64,000 nucleotides of DNA, taken from NCBI GenBank assembly GCA_030063045.1, contig JAQSEB010000041.1:2783501-2847500 (forward strand). The letters run 5' to 3'. The DNA comes from Pratylenchus scribneri (lineage: Eukaryota; Nematoda; Chromadorea; Rhabditida; Pratylenchidae). The notes beneath the pieces are model-generated. The model searched no databases. It worked only from the letters and a program-made list of their open reading frames with translations, and was not told the origin of the DNA. Below are positions 27,331 to 40,900 of the stretch, piece after piece. The translations under genes and the position numbers were made by a program. Each line of letters begins with the position of its first letter. Positions within the stretch are counted from its first letter, which is position 1.

Positions 27331-30300
27331 TCAGCATCCCTCCTTGATATGTTCGTTGGTCAATGCGGTGCGTGATTCAGTCTCAAGCAAATCGACGGTT
27401 ATGTTTGTGTAGAGTCGATTCAATTGGATAGAAATGAGCCGATAGTCCAAATTGGTCAACCCGTCACGACGCCAACGAACTTTGGTTTTTGCCAGAAGGC
27501 CGTATCGACAACTGTAAAATAAAAAGTATAAAATGGTTGGCGGAAATTTGGTCACTCACTCATTCACTGGATTCAATTGTTCCTTTTCATGTTTGATCAT
27601 TTTGTAGCGGGCAATTGTGGAGGGATATCGACTGATTGAGAGACCGGCATAAATTATTCTGCAATTTTATTTAATTATTATATGGGGGATACACATTAAA
27701 ATTAATTCGTATTTTGTATTTTTGTTCTTTAAACATTTTAAGTTTTTGTTCTTTTGGTACAATTTTATTTTTCATTCCGGAAAGAATTCTGATTTTCATT
27801 CCGGGAAATTCTAACCGGAAAACAATTCTGAATTTCTTTCTGGGTTCTGATTCTGCTTTTTCAACATTTTTTGCAAATTTTAAAGAATTTTTTTATTAAA
27901 AAAAATTCTTTTCGAATAATATATTAGTTATATTAATGTCGGCGGAGAAACTGAACTTCAGGAGAAATTGAACTCTCCTAGGAGAAATTGAAATTATTCA
28001 ATTTCTCCTGAAAGTTAGGAGAAATTGAAATCTCCTAGGAGAAATTTAATAAATTTCAATTTTTCCTGAAAGTTAGGAGAAATTGAAACATCTACAATAA
28101 ATCTCTAATAAAAATCGAGAAAGTTTTTTTTGTCCCAAGAATCTGTACTTTTTGTCCTTAAAGGCCAAAATGGATAAAAAAGGTGGTGCGCGGGATATAT
28201 CTGGATATATGGGGATTAAGGTGGATATGGTGCGATTAAGGGGGATTAATGCTGAAAATTGATGGGTGATGATTCGGATGGATTAGGGAAGGTATAGAAA
28301 TGAGCCGGAAGCTTTGAGAGTGGGCGGGATTAAGCCGGATATAGGATTAAAGTGGATTTGGTAAAATTAAGAGGGATTAATTGCGGAAATTGATGGGCGA
28401 TGATTCGGTTGGATTAGGAAAGGCGGGAAGTGGGCCAAAGGCCCTGAGAAGGCACAGAATTTATCCGGATATAGGAGTATTAAGGTGGATAGAGGGGGAT
28501 TAAGCCCCGAAATAGATGGGAAATGGCCCGGAAGGCCAGTAGAAGGATGGAAAAGTACGACAGAGGCTTGGAGAATGTGCGGGATATAGCCGGATATAGA
28601 GTGATTAAGATGGATATAGGGGGATTAAATAGGATTAAGCTCCGAAAAAGATGGGCATGAGTCCTGATTTAGGCTGTTATGCTTCCGGCTTCGCGAGAAT
28701 CCTATGCTCCGAACACCTAATCCTATTCCCTAGCCACTAATTAGGCTTTTTTCGGCTTAATCTCCCTATATCCGGCTATATCTACGCATTCTCAGCACTT
28801 TCAGCTAACTTCTCCTACATTCCACTGGTCTTCTGGGCGATTTACCATCTAATTCGGGGCTTAAACCGCTTAATCCCCCTATATCCACCTTAATCCCCTT
28901 ATTATTTTTCACTTTTTTCTGCAAAAAAAAATTTTCCATTAATAATTAGTAAGTTTTTTTCGATTTCCAATTAAAAAATTAAATTAGTAACCAATTTCTT
29001 CGAATTTCCAATTAAAAATTTAATCTTGTCGAAAATTTAGTGATTTGGTAGAAATTGGTTGTAGATGTTTCAATTTCTCCTAACTTTTAGGAAAAATTGA
29101 AATTTATTCAATTTCTCCTAGGAGATTTCAATTTCTCCTAACTTTCAGGAGAAATTGAATAATTTCAATTTCTCCTAGGAGAGTTCAATTTCTCCTGAAG
29201 TTCAGTTTCTCCGCCGACATTAATATACTTTTAAAGCTATTTTCATTCGTTTTTGGAGAGGAAGAGGCAGCATACCTGGCAGAAATGTCATCGTCCTCGC
29301 CGCCCCATCCCCAATAATCGTTGGAAAATCCGTTCATTTTCTCGAATTGTTTTTTGTTCACTGCCTCCGCACCGCCGAATAAACTTTTATAGGGCAATCT
29401 GTGGAAGGGATAATGAGGTTATCAAAAAATATTTGTGGGATTATTTACTTGTATTTGAATTTATCCACCGCAACGCTCATATGCCTTGGCTGCTGGGGGC
29501 AACTGAAAAAAATCAATTGAAACTATAAGTGATTTAATTCAGCCAATTTATTTATACCTGTAAATGTTTCGGTCATCCTCGGGCAACAGGTCAACATCGT
29601 GAAAAATGAAACATTGCCAGCCGTATAGACGGTTTGCCTCCACGAATCCAACATTCATCAATTTTCCTTTAGAAAAATAAAATTATGGATTATGTTAATT
29701 GTTTATAAAATAAATTAATATAAAAATGTTTAATAAAAAACAACCTCGATTGAAAGTTTGATTGGCAATTTGTTCAACAACAAAAATTGTATAGTCCAAT
29801 TGTTGTTTTTGGAGAAAGGAATGCAAATTATGAAGAAAAATGCGCAAATGGTGTTCACGATCCCTGGGAAAAAATAAATAATTAATTCAAATGAAATCAA
29901 AAGCATTTTTGATAATTTTATATTCTCATCCATTTTTATAATTTTGAATATTTAATTTGAACCTGTACGGCACAATGATGGCCACCCGGTGCCTGGCTTT
30001 GCATTCCTTCGGCCATCCATGCCCTCCTGCACCCAATCCCGAATTCAATTCCTCCAATTTTGTCATTTCCGGTCCATCAAGCCAAACTGGGATTGGGCCA
30101 ATCAAATTTGGTGGTTTTTCGGCACATTCCTCCATCATTTCTGTTGCTGGCTGAGGAATCGAAAAATTCAATGCCCGATTTATGAATTTTGTTGATGGCA
30201 AAATAGCGAATGCATTTTTGGCATGGCTAAAATTAATTTATAAATTAATAGCACATAACTGATTTATTTTGGTTTTTAAATTTTTTTTTAATTTAATAAA

Positions 30301-30724
30301 AATATTTGGTAAATTTTGGAATGAATCTCATACCTGGAAATGTTAGAACTGGACAATGGAATTTGTTGTCCCTTCCCAGTCATTTCCTCTTCCTTTGATG
30401 TTTTTGTGGCCATTGAGGATGCCGATGAATCTTCTGAAATTAATTTTCATTTTTGAATGTTTAAATCCCATAAAAACCTTGAATGAATGCCGGTTGCTCG
30501 CTGGCTTCAAACAAAAATGTGGAATTGTCATTGATCGATTGGAATGTCCAATAGCCGAAAATGAGCAATGCTGAGCCAATCAACAATGCCAACAATGAAT
30601 ACCATTGCTTTTTGAGTGCACCGCCGCCGCCGCCGGCACCATTGTTGTTGGTGGCCAACGGGGAATATGCAATTTTATACCGATGCAGGGATTGATGATG
30701 CTGATGCTGGGCATTCGTTCTCAT
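27331..30724 (-). CDS. bre-4: Beta-1,4-N-acetylgalactosaminyltransferase (BRE-4/beta4GalT family)
   Basis: A Golgi type II membrane glycosyltransferase. In C. elegans BRE-4 builds the arthroseries glycolipids used as Cry5B receptors. The ATG at 30722-30724 (MRTNAQHQHHQSLHRYK) sits just 3' of a TTTTTTGCAG acceptor. A cytosolic tail is followed by a transmembrane segment (YSLLALLIGSALLIFGYW). The catalytic region shows PPNLIGPIPVWLDG, RHRVAIIVPYR, TIFVVEQIANQTFNR and KLMNVGFVEANRLYGWQC, then the metal-binding DVD in FHDVDLLPEDDRN. Further on are LPYKSLFGGAEAVNKKQFEK and the acceptor-binding GWGGEDDD. Eight or so exons. The intron between DDDISAR (ending near 29278) and IIYAGLSISRYP (starting near 27660) is 1.6 kb and carries foldback element B. 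The stop codon is at 27331-27333. Family is firm; BRE-4 rather than another beta4GalT is likely. Confidence 0.92.
27940..29222. mobile_element. Foldback element B inside a bre-4 intron
   Basis: Inverted arms of about 130 bp or more, beginning TATTAATGTCGGCGGAG on the left (27943) and its reverse complement on the right (to about 29225), enclose a core. In the core, GGATTAAG and GGATATA units run in one direction (28190-28650) and then in the opposite direction (28740-28910). The arms contain short palindromes of the type CTCCTAGGAG. The 35 bp at 28686-28720 are identical, in reverse complement, to 1090-1124 of element A, although the arms of A and B are unrelated. No ORF. Its position in an intron in a non-coding state suggests tolerated insertion. 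Confidence 0.8.
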
Positions 30725-31244
30725 CGGCTGCAAAAAAATAATATAATATTATATTAAAAATGATGAATTTTTATTTGAATGATTATATAAAAATTTTGAA
30801 GGAATTGTTAAAAAAACCAATAAAAAAATTATTTAAATTTTATGCGGAATTTTATTTTAAAAATTTTATTATTTATTCAACGATCATCCATTTTATTTTG
30901 CTATTAAATTGTTGAAATGAAATAATAAAAACTAACCCGATTTTGTGAACCTAAAATTTGAAGTGTTCTCTGCTGAAGATGAAAATGATGCAAATAAACT
31001 AATATTTTAGAGTGGATTATTCATTCAAATAAAAATATTTGATGGGAATATTTGAGTGAAGATTCTCAACAAAGTGGTTTGTTTCCATTTCAATTACTCA
31101 TTCAAAATTTATTCATTTTTTTGTTCTTGCAAATAAAACAAAAAAATATTAATAAATATCTTTTTATCCGCATAAAAATGAATAATAAATCAACGTAAAA
31201 TCCATCCATAAAATTAATCCCATTTAATATATTCTCTTCTATCT
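30725..31244. other. Intergenic/5' leader region of bre-4
   Basis: AT-rich, containing the probable leader (splice-acceptor-like TTTTTTGCAG just upstream of the bre-4 ATG) and the 3' flank of asna-1. No gene seen. Confidence 0.35.
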
Positions 31245-32632
31245 CTATTTCTTCTTTCCTTCCTCCTCTTCTTCTGCGGACATTACCAGTCGTTCACTAA
31301 ATTCTCGAATCATTTGGGGGCCACGGACTTCGGTTTCCAACAATGGGAGTTGTGTGATGTGAAAATCCTCATAAAGCTCGCAAATCTGGAAATTCAAATG
31401 GAACAATTATTGGAGGAAAATTAGTTTATATTATTTTTAATCGTAAAAAATTAGAATTTTTTGCATTTAATTTATTCTTAACCTGTTCCAAATATTTTTG
31501 TTGAATGTTGAATCTGGATTGGCATTTTTTGCATGCAATTGTGCCGTCCGCATTTCGATCCGGGAATAACAATTGATTAACCACAATATTATGCACATCA
31601 ATGTCCTTTTTGGTTAATTCCTGAACCAATCTTTCGGTCTCGTACATTGACAGGAATTCGGCAATGCAAACGCAAACAAATGTGGTCATATTCTTTTTTA
31701 AATATTATTATTTAAATTTTCCATTTTATTACCGAATCCTTGAATTCCGCATTGATTTGTCGAACAATTTTGAGTGTTTCCTCCAATTTTGTTGTGGCCG
31801 AATCCATCGATATGTCTTGGAGGCCAAGCATTGGCGAAATTTGAGCGAACAATGGCAGAAATTGGGACTTCAAGGTCAATAATTTGCCCAAACTCTTCTC
31901 AATGACGGATGGGAATTGGAGAAGGCGGAGCGTATGGCCGGTTGGTGCTGTGTCGAACAAAACAACTTCAAAGTCCATGGATTGCACCAATCTGTTAATA
32001 AATTAAATATTTCCGATTCAATTAGTGAATAAATTACTTGATCATTTGCGAAAAACTGGTGGCTTCGTCGATTCCTGGCAATCCGCCGGCAAATTCGGCC
32101 AGAAAATTATTTCCCATTGTGAACAAATCTGCTAAAAAATATTCGCAAAAATTAATTTTAATTTCAAAAAAAACCTTTATTATTTTCCTCCGGTCCAATG
32201 GCTAAGGAATTGCTTTCGCCCAATCCACTGCCATCCACTTCCATGGCGAATAAATTCTCAAAGCCATTTACTTTTGTTGGAGTTTTTGTAAATTTTTGAT
32301 TGAATGCATCAGAAATATTGTGCTGAAAAGTTCCGAAAATATTTAATTAATCGTAAATGAGGACGAACCGCCGGGTCCGTGGAAATGATGAGCACAGAGC
32401 GACGATTTTTTGCCAATTGAACAGCAAGAGAGCAGCTAAATTAATTTAAAATGTCACAAATTAATGAAATATTTTAAACCTGCATGTTGTTTTGCCTACT
32501 CCACCTTTTCCACCAACGAAAATCCTGGAAATTATAAATAATCTTGCTGATTTTAATTGGTGAAACTTGCCATTTTAAGCTGCGCTGTTCAATCACATTC
32601 TTCAAATTTGATTCCAATTGTTCAATTTCCAT
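31245..32632 (-). CDS. asna-1: ATPase ASNA-1/GET3, tail-anchored protein targeting
   Basis: A cytosolic homodimeric ATPase that delivers tail-anchored membrane proteins to the ER receptor. In C. elegans ASNA-1 also affects insulin secretion and arsenite/cisplatin tolerance. The ATG at 32630-32632 gives [20 protein letters not shown]. Then come the deviant Walker A motif [16 protein letters not shown], the switch region [15 protein letters not shown], the [18 protein letters not shown] helix, and the zinc-binding CxxC in [20 protein letters not shown] that holds the dimer together. The end, [16 protein letters not shown], stops at 31245-31247. Seven or so exons. All expected motifs are present and the length fits the family. 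Confidence 0.95.
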
Positions 32633-33652
32633 AATTATATTATTATTTTTAACTCTAAAATACCTAAATAAATTTAGTTTCATAAAAGTTTGAACGATCC
32701 CACAAATTTATATTCATTATTCATCATTGAATAAATAATCAAACACCCCATATCTTTCCCTTCTAAAAAAGATCAAATTCTTTATTCTTATTTTATCGAT
32801 GTGGCCCAAACCCACTCGCCATCCCCGCCCCTAAAACTAAAATTTTATCCTCCGAGATTTTTTAATTTTTTGTTTTTTTCCAATTTAATTAATTTTATTA
32901 AAACAGCACAGAGTAAAAGTCGAGAAAGAAATCGAAATAGTATGTTATAAAATGAAGATAAGAAAGAAAGGAAAAGAGAGATATGATGAATTTGGAAGAT
33001 AAAAAGAAATAAATATTTGACATTTTATCCAAAAAAATTATAATGACAATGGCGCCAATTCAAATAATTTTGTAGTTCCTAGTTCGCCTCGCCTTTTTTA
33101 TCAATTAAATTTTTACTCAACCTGCCAAGTGCTAGTTAGCGCAGTGGGTAAACGTGTGGTTCACAATTTTTTTTTATTCAAGTTCGATTCTATGTGGGGA
33201 AAATTATTTTTTTCGAAGAAAAAAACTATAAACCATATCGAAAAGTGAAAATTTTACTAAACTGAATTATACCAACGAAATTCTACCAGACGGAGAAATG
33301 TTGAACTAAATGATAATAATATTATCAAAATGCTAACAAATCGAAATAGTCGATTTTTTATCACTTTTGTTTCTTTGTCCCAAGACTTGAACTGATTTAC
33401 CAATTCCAAATTAATATAATATTTTTTTAAAATTTTATCCTTTTCTAACAAAAACGAATATATAGAAAAGAATTAAAATTATGATTGAAAGAGAGAAATG
33501 AGAACAATAAAAATAAATAATTAAATTTATTGAGATTTATATAAAATAGAGATCGACAATAAAAATATGATAGCAGTAATTGTTCCTGAGAAGTAAAAAA
33601 AAATTTGAATGCACATGATGTGATGAAATGGAAAATAACATTGGCACAATCA
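32633..33652. other. Intergenic between asna-1 and helq-1
   Basis: AT-rich, with no protein-coding gene recognised. It contains a tRNA-like relic at 33131-33199 and the probable 3' UTR of the helicase gene. Confidence 0.4.
33131..33199 (+). repeat. tRNA-like (SINE-type) relic
   Basis: Box-A-like TTAGCGCAGTGGGTAA and box-B-like AGTTCGATTC are spaced about 35 nt apart, separated by a long T run in the anticodon/variable position. There is no matching acceptor stem. This is a degenerate tRNA-derived element. Confidence 0.45.
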
Positions 33653-36600
33653 TCAATTGCTGCCGCTGCTCGGACTATTTGACATTTGGGTGCTGTCCTC
33701 TTCATATTCGTCGTCCTCTTCCGCCTCCGGCTCTAGGCCCAAATGCAGCATTGTGGTCGATGGATTTGATGAATAAATTGGTTGAGGTTGCGGTGGTGGC
33801 AATGATTTGTCGTGAAGAGACATTGAAAAGGACATCAAAAGTTCGTCGCCAGTGTTGCCGCCACTGACCAGTTGTTCCAATTCTTCAGTCTTTTCGGCTA
33901 TTTGGTCGCGAATTATTGTCTTAAAAAATAAAAAAATTTATTTTGACTAATTTTCACAAACTTTTGCACTGTTGATCATTCGATTTGCTTGGATTCGACT
34001 CAATTTACCTTTAATTTTATTTTATTTTTTGAATTAAATTTCTCCTCCAAATCCACCTCCCAATGATGCAATTAATTCGGCCGCCCTTGCCCTGGCTATT
34101 GAGCCAACACATCGATATCCTTGTTCATAGAGTTGGCGTGCCCGGCCCATTTTGATGCATTCAATGCCTAACAATGGGATTAATTCTTGATGGGAACATT
34201 CCGAAAGATGCTTTAAAACAAAATGGGAAATTTAGCTCCTTCTCGCTATTTTTACCTTGACCATTTCGGGTAAAAGTGATTTGAGAGACCATAGAGGGGG
34301 CATCCGTTCGGCAAAACGAACAATTGAAGTGGATTGGCTGATCACGGATTGAAGCAGCGATTGAAGCCATCCACGGGGAACATGATAATGTTGGGCCACC
34401 TCCCAGAGTGGTTGTTGGTTCCAAATTTTACGTAACATCAAGGCTAAAAATTGTAAAATTTTATTGAGTAATTAAAAAAAACCAGCATAAAGGCGTTGGG
34501 CCTTGAGTGAGGATTTCTGTGAAATTTAATTGTTTAAAAATGGTCAATTTTATGCTGCTTACTCTTGCGCCCTTGGAAGAGAGAATTGAATGCAAAATTG
34601 TGGATTCGTGAAGGCCCATCAAATTGACAAGGTGCTGCTCTTCTCGAGAAAGGGTCAAATACTGAGATTAAGATATTTAAATGATGAATATATTAATAAA
34701 TTTTTAAAATTGTTTTGTTTATTTTTGAATCAAAAAAATTTTTTAATTATTCAAAAATATAATATATTTTGAGTAGCAAACCTCATTATGAAAAATGTTC
34801 CAATCCAATTGTTGTAATTCAATGTCCAGTGGAATGCAATTATAAAGCAAATGAAAATGGGAAGAAAGAATAATGCCCTGGGCCAAATTCTCTGCCAAAT
34901 CTTTGCTCATCATCAACGCCATTTGCGGATTTAAATGTGCATTGAATGTGGCATTGCCAATTTGAGTGGCCGAAAAGTGGTCCTTTTTTAGTTTGGAAAT
35001 ATAATTAAAATTATTTTTTATAAAATTGATACAATTTCAGCTTTGAGCATATTTTTGGCCAAAAGTGATTGAACGGTTTTTTCGGTCAATTCGCGAAGCT
35101 GGGCATCGTTGCCATCGAATTGAATACCAAACAATGATTTTCGTAACATTTCATGCAAATCATCGATTGATGAACTAATCTAATTAATTATTAATTTTGT
35201 GAATCACTTTTGTAAAAACCTTTAATACAATCAAATCCAGGAAAAAGGCCTCCCTTTGTTGTTCATCGCAAAGACCACTGATTGAGGGGTCCAATGGAGA
35301 AGAATGCATTTTTTTAAACTAAAATTAAATGGAAAATATTAATTTGAAATTAATTTTAAAAATATTTTTGGAGAAATTTTGTACCAAAAATAACAAAATT
35401 TATTGGATTAAATCCAAAATCCATTAAAAATAGTCCCCAAATTACATATTTATGTATGAATGATTACTTCGGTTATTTCGGGGCCCTGATGCAAAATAAT
35501 AATGCTGTCGCCCTTTTCGTCTAGCCCCGACCGTCCGGCCCTTCCAATCATTTGCAAATATTGTGTTTTTCGCAATGAACTTCTGCCAACGTATGGACTT
35601 CGAATTATCACTCGACGGGCGGGCAAATTTACACCGGCGGCCAATGTGGATGTACAGCAAATTATTGAGATTGTCCCATTCTAAATTGAATATATTTAAT
35701 TATTAATTAATTTAATTATTAACCCGATATGCGGTTTCGACCAATATTCGTTCATCCTGTGTCAGCCCCGAATGATGGTAGGCCACTCCGTGCATTATTC
35801 CATTGCACAAAATTGGGCACACTCTTCCCTCGTGCTCATCTTGGAGTTGGCTGACCACATTCAATCGTTCTTCGGCACGATGGTCGCGAAATTCTCTATA
35901 AAATTTATTTTTAAATTAATTCAAATTTAAGGGAATTAATTGAATTATTTTTATTAATTTATCGAATAAAAATATTTTAAATTATTAAAATTAAATCAAA
36001 CATTGGTGATAAAGTGGCCAGCAATTTGCACAAATTCTCGCAATTTTCTTTGGTCGGACAAAAAATGAGCACTTGTCCTTTCATCAAATTGCCCAACAAC
36101 ATTGACAGTCCATCCGGGTCACGTTTTTCCAATCCCTTTAAATCATAAAATATAATAATTTAATTTTTGTTTACATTTTTAATTTTTGGCAATTGTTTTT
36201 CCATAATCCAAGTGCCCTCCTCATTCACTTGAAACAATGTTCCGTCCATTTTGATGCGTTCAATCAATTTGACTGGCCGAAATGAGGTGCAAAATTTGTT
36301 GGCCGAAAGGAATTTGCACAGCTCCGTTGGATTTCCCAAAGTGGCCGACATTCCCACAATTTGTATTCCATTTTGCAGGGAATGCATCAATTTGCAAAGA
36401 CATTGCTCCAAAATTGCGCCACGTCCACCGCTTTCACCGATCATGTGCAACTGAAAAATGGAAAATAATTAATAATGGAATCAAAATTATAATAAAATGT
36501 TTATTTTTTGAAGTATAATTAGAAATCTACTCTAAAAAAGAGTGCAGCTCTTGATAAGATTGGTCTGATAATATTTTCTAGTGAATTCTTTTATAGTCAA

Positions 36601-37462
36601 TTTATACCGGTACATGGTGGCATTACTGGTTGTACCGGTCATGCTGGTTGGCAGTACAAATTTAGATTTGTGAAAAATTTAGTGGTTTTTCTCTCAAATA
36701 TATGCTTTTATTTTGCATATTGATTTTTGCAATAAATTAAATAATGTGTTTAAATTCTATTTATTTTCATGTATTAAATTACCACATTAAATAATTTTTA
36801 TGTTAACCTCATCCACAATGGTCAATCCCAACTCATTCAATCGTCCATTTTCAATCAGGGAATTGACCAAATGATTTGCCTTTTCAATTGTGCAAACATA
36901 AATTGATTGGCCATTTCGTCTTTTAATGGGTGGAAATCGGCCTTTTGATGCCGCATATTCTTCGATTATTATGTCCATTTTGTCTTCCAATTGAGCCAGA
37001 GAAGAAATCTTATAAAAATTTCGGTTTATAAATTTTAAAATGTATTTATTTTTTAAATGATAAAAGAAATTATTGATATTATCGAATTCAAAAACCATAT
37101 AAATATTTTTTTGTTCGCAAACCTTTTCTTGCACAATGGCCACATAGGGAAGAATGAAGAGGCAATTCCGCTTTCGCATAATTGCTTCCCTAATTAGCAA
37201 CAATTCGGCAACCAATGTTTTTCCGGCCCCAGTTGGAATCCATAAAATATAATTTTTGCGTCGGTCAATTAAATCCTCTTGTTCTAGCAGTTCACGTTGC
37301 CATGCTGAAAATGTTTAGATTAATCTCCAGATTAACATCGAATTATATTTTGAATTGTTTTTAAATATATTTAAAAAAATACAAACCATAAAGTGATTGG
37401 ACATTTTTGATTTCTTTGTAAATGTCCCAAACATCCATTGACGGCAATTCTTCGCTGAACAT
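33653..37462 (-). CDS. helq-1: HELQ-family DNA repair helicase (HEL308)
   Basis: A superfamily 2 3'-5' DNA helicase acting in replication-coupled repair and strand annealing. The ATG at 37460-37462 gives [20 protein letters not shown]. Motifs in order are Walker [48 protein letters not shown], the DEAH-like VDELHMIGE, and GMSATLGN (motif III). These are followed by [20 protein letters not shown] and [18 protein letters not shown] (motifs V and VI). The C-terminal helix-hairpin-helix region has [15 protein letters not shown] and [15 protein letters not shown]. It needs a 48-nt intron near 34040 to avoid an in-frame stop. An acidic/serine-rich tail stops at 33653. The protein begins only about 25 residues before the helicase core, so the long N-terminal extension of vertebrate HELQ is absent here. 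Confidence 0.93.
36536..36660. other. Imperfect inverted repeat in a helq-1 intron
   Basis: The intron around 36456-36807 contains ACCGGTACATGG and, about 30 nt on, TTGTACCGGT. Together they form a small inverted repeat in otherwise featureless AT-rich intron sequence. Function unknown. Confidence 0.3.
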
Positions 37463-37977
37463 TATTTTTTAATTCATTCGAAACGTAAATTTTAATTATT
37501 AAAATTTAAAAGTGAAAAGTATATAGGTAATGGAAATCCAATAAATTATAAAAATATCAATAAAAAATCATATTTTTAACCAAAATTAAATAAAAAGGAA
37601 GGGGAATAAAAGGCAAAATGAACAAAAAAAATCCCAAAACCATTTTCTAAACTAAAATGAATGAAAATACAATAAAATAAAAAGGCATTAGTAGGGTAGA
37701 GAGAATAATATCAAATCAGAATGTGAAAAATTGGGGAAATTTGAAACAAACAAAATGAAAAGAGGGAAACTCTTTGGTTAGAATAAATGCTTTTTTTGGA
37801 AATGAGGAAAGGGGGTGGCATTTTTTGGTATTTTGAAAATATCAATTAAATTGTGTTGAATAAATGAAGGAATATTTTGAAGAGAGTAAAGGCGATGGCC
37901 ACAATTATTCGTTTTTTGCTTCTTCTTTCTGGCAGATTGGAGGATGGCGGCGGCAATTTGTCCATTTTCATTGATAG
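37463..37977. other. Intergenic: helq-1 upstream / ceramide kinase 3' flank
   Basis: AT-rich spacer between two minus-strand genes. No gene, repeat or clear promoter element was recognised. Confidence 0.35.
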
Positions 37978-40900
37978 TCAGCTTGCTTCAATGACCAGCT
38001 GGGAAATTTTGTGCTCACCGCATTGAATGCAAGAACAGCACCGAGAATAGCGGGGATCGTCCAAATCGACGCCATCGCGGCCATAATATTCGATTAGCCG
38101 GGGATGCAGTCTAAAATGGAATTAAAATGAATTTAAAGATGAATTAGAGTAAGTTTACCTAAAATGCAATGATTTGTTCGGCGGTTGCGGCAATATTTCC
38201 CCATCCAAATTCCATGCACCCGATGCCTCCTCCTCTTCCTGATTTGATTGACCATTTTCGGCAGAGTGGATGACCACATTTTTTGGACTGAATTTCCATC
38301 GGCTCACTCGGAACACTTTCACATCCGGATATTCACTTCGAATGAAACGGGAACCATACATGGCAACTTTTCGCATAATTTGTAGATTTTTGAAGCGCGA
38401 AACCATTGGAACTGAAAATAATTAAAATTATTAGTTTTTTATTAAAAAAACCCACTGAAACATAAATCCATTGTGCCATCATTCAAGCCGGTGTAGGGGG
38501 CCAATCCATACGGGGTGAAGGGTGAAACGCAGGGAATGACGCAGCAAATCACGTGTGTAAAATCCGACTGCCAATGGTACGGATAGTGCGGGTCGACGGG
38601 AATTTGGCCGGAACAAATTTCGCATGGCCCGGTGCACGATGGAATGTTCAACGGATTTGACGGGTCCGGGCCCTTGTCCTCTGCATTTTCGGCATCATTT
38701 CCAACAGGGGCAAGTGGATGAGCATGGCTTAGGGCAAAAGATACACGGCCAAAATAGGTGGGATGTTTGATGGAAGTGCGCAAGGCGGAATATTGATATC
38801 GGATTGGGCCAAGGCAACGGTATTGTTCCGAATGGTGAAGTACATCGCCCAGCCTAAAAAGAATTAATATTTAATAATTTATTTTTTAGTCGAAAATTCG
38901 GCTAAAATTACAAAATTTTTTTTGGATCGGACTGGAATCGAACCCGAGAAGTAATTGAAAACCTATGGATTAACCGAATTGACTAAAATTTTCAATCGAA
39001 CCAAGCGACTATTTTTTAAAAATCCTAATATACTAAACGACATTTTCTGTTAGTTAGTTAGTAAACAAAAATTATTATTTAAATTTAAGTTTTTGGCGTT
39101 ATGTATTATTAAATAAAATATATAAAAATAAATGATATAGTTAAGGAATAAAGAAAAAGAGTTTTTAGACATATGAATAAAGAAATAAAGTAAATTAAAA
39201 ATAAATTTTACCAGTAATGAATTAAAGAAAAGAGTTGAAATTTGGAATGAGTTGAAAAAGTTTATATATATTGAGTGAAGAATAATTACAATGCTATTAA
39301 AATTATTTAATTACTAATATAAGTATTTATTAGAGTGAAGAAGAATTACAATGCTATTAAAATTATTTAATTACTAATATAAGTATTTATTAGACAAATG
39401 GGAACGGCTGGGAGCCCCGCAACGGCGACCTGGCGCTCTCTTAAAACTTTTCATTCTAATTTAGATAAGAATCGTAAAGGAAAGCCGGGAATGAGTTAAA
39501 AAAGATAATAATGAATAAAAATTATCGGGAGTTTATATTATAATTTGTCATAAATGGCGGGAATGAAAGCAATATTAAGAAAGATATGTTTTGAATGAAA
39601 AGCCAGGAATGAGTTTAGAAATCAATGGCAAAGCACGGAAAAGTCGAGAATGGTATAAATGACCGAGAATAGTCGAAAAAGAATGAAAAATATAAAGATT
39701 TGTCGATAATATGCCGGGAATTGTAAAGAATAAGAAAAAAGTCGGGAATAGTCTAAAATGAAGGTTAAAAAGCTGGGGTCAAGAATAAAAGAAAAAAGCC
39801 GGGAATAGTCTAAAATGGAGGGTAAAAAGTCGAGAATGGTCGAGGATGAAGGGTAAAAGTGGGGAATGTCGAGAATGAAGGCTAAAAAGCCGTGAATGGT
39901 CGAGAATGAAGGCTAAAAGCCGGGAAAGATCGAGAATGAAGGCTTAAAACCTGGGAATGTTCGAGAATGAAGGGTAAAAAGCTGGGATTGGACAAAAATG
40001 GAAGTTAGAGCTGAGAATAGTGAGAATGGATGGTATAAAATCGAGAATGGAACGTATAAAGTCGAGAATAACCGAGAATGGTGGAATAAACCCGAGAATA
40101 GTCGAGTATAGATGGTATAAAATCGAGAATGGAAGGTATAAAGTCAAGAATAGCCGAGAATAGTCGAGAATGGATGGAATAAAGTCGATAATGCAACGTA
40201 TAAAGTCGAGAATAGCCGAGAATGGATGGAATAAAGCCGAGAATTATCTGGAATCGATGGAAAAAAGCCGAGAATAGTCGAGAATGGATTATAAAGTCGA
40301 GAATAGCCGAGAATGGATGGAATAAAGCTGAGAATAGTCGGAAATGAAAGGTAAAAAGTAGGGAATAGTTGAGAATGATCGGTAGAAAGCTGGGAATGAT
40401 CGAGAGTGAACGATAAAAAGCCGAGAATAGTCGAGAATGAAATGTAAAAAGCCGGGAATAGTCGAGAATGGAATGTAAAAACCAGGAATAGTCGAGAATG
40501 AAATGTAAAAAGCCAGGAATAGTCGAGAATGAAATGTAAAAAGCCGAGAATAGTCGAGAATGGAATGTAAAAACCAGGAATAGTCGAGAATGAAATGTAA
40601 AAAGCCAGGAATAGTCGAGAATGAAATGTAAAAAGCCAGGAATAGTCGAGAATGAAATGTAAAAAGCCAGGAATAGTCGAGAATGAAATGTAAAAAGCCA
40701 GGAATAGTCGAGAATGGAATGTAAAAACCAGGAATAGTCGAGAATGAAATGTAAAAAGCCAGGAATAGTCGAGAATGAAATGTAAAAAGCCGAGAATAGT
40801 CGAGAATGGAATGTAAAAACCAGGAATAGTCGAGAATGAAATGTAAAAAGCCAGGAATAGTCGAGAATGGAATGTAAAAACCAGGAATAGTCGAGAATGA

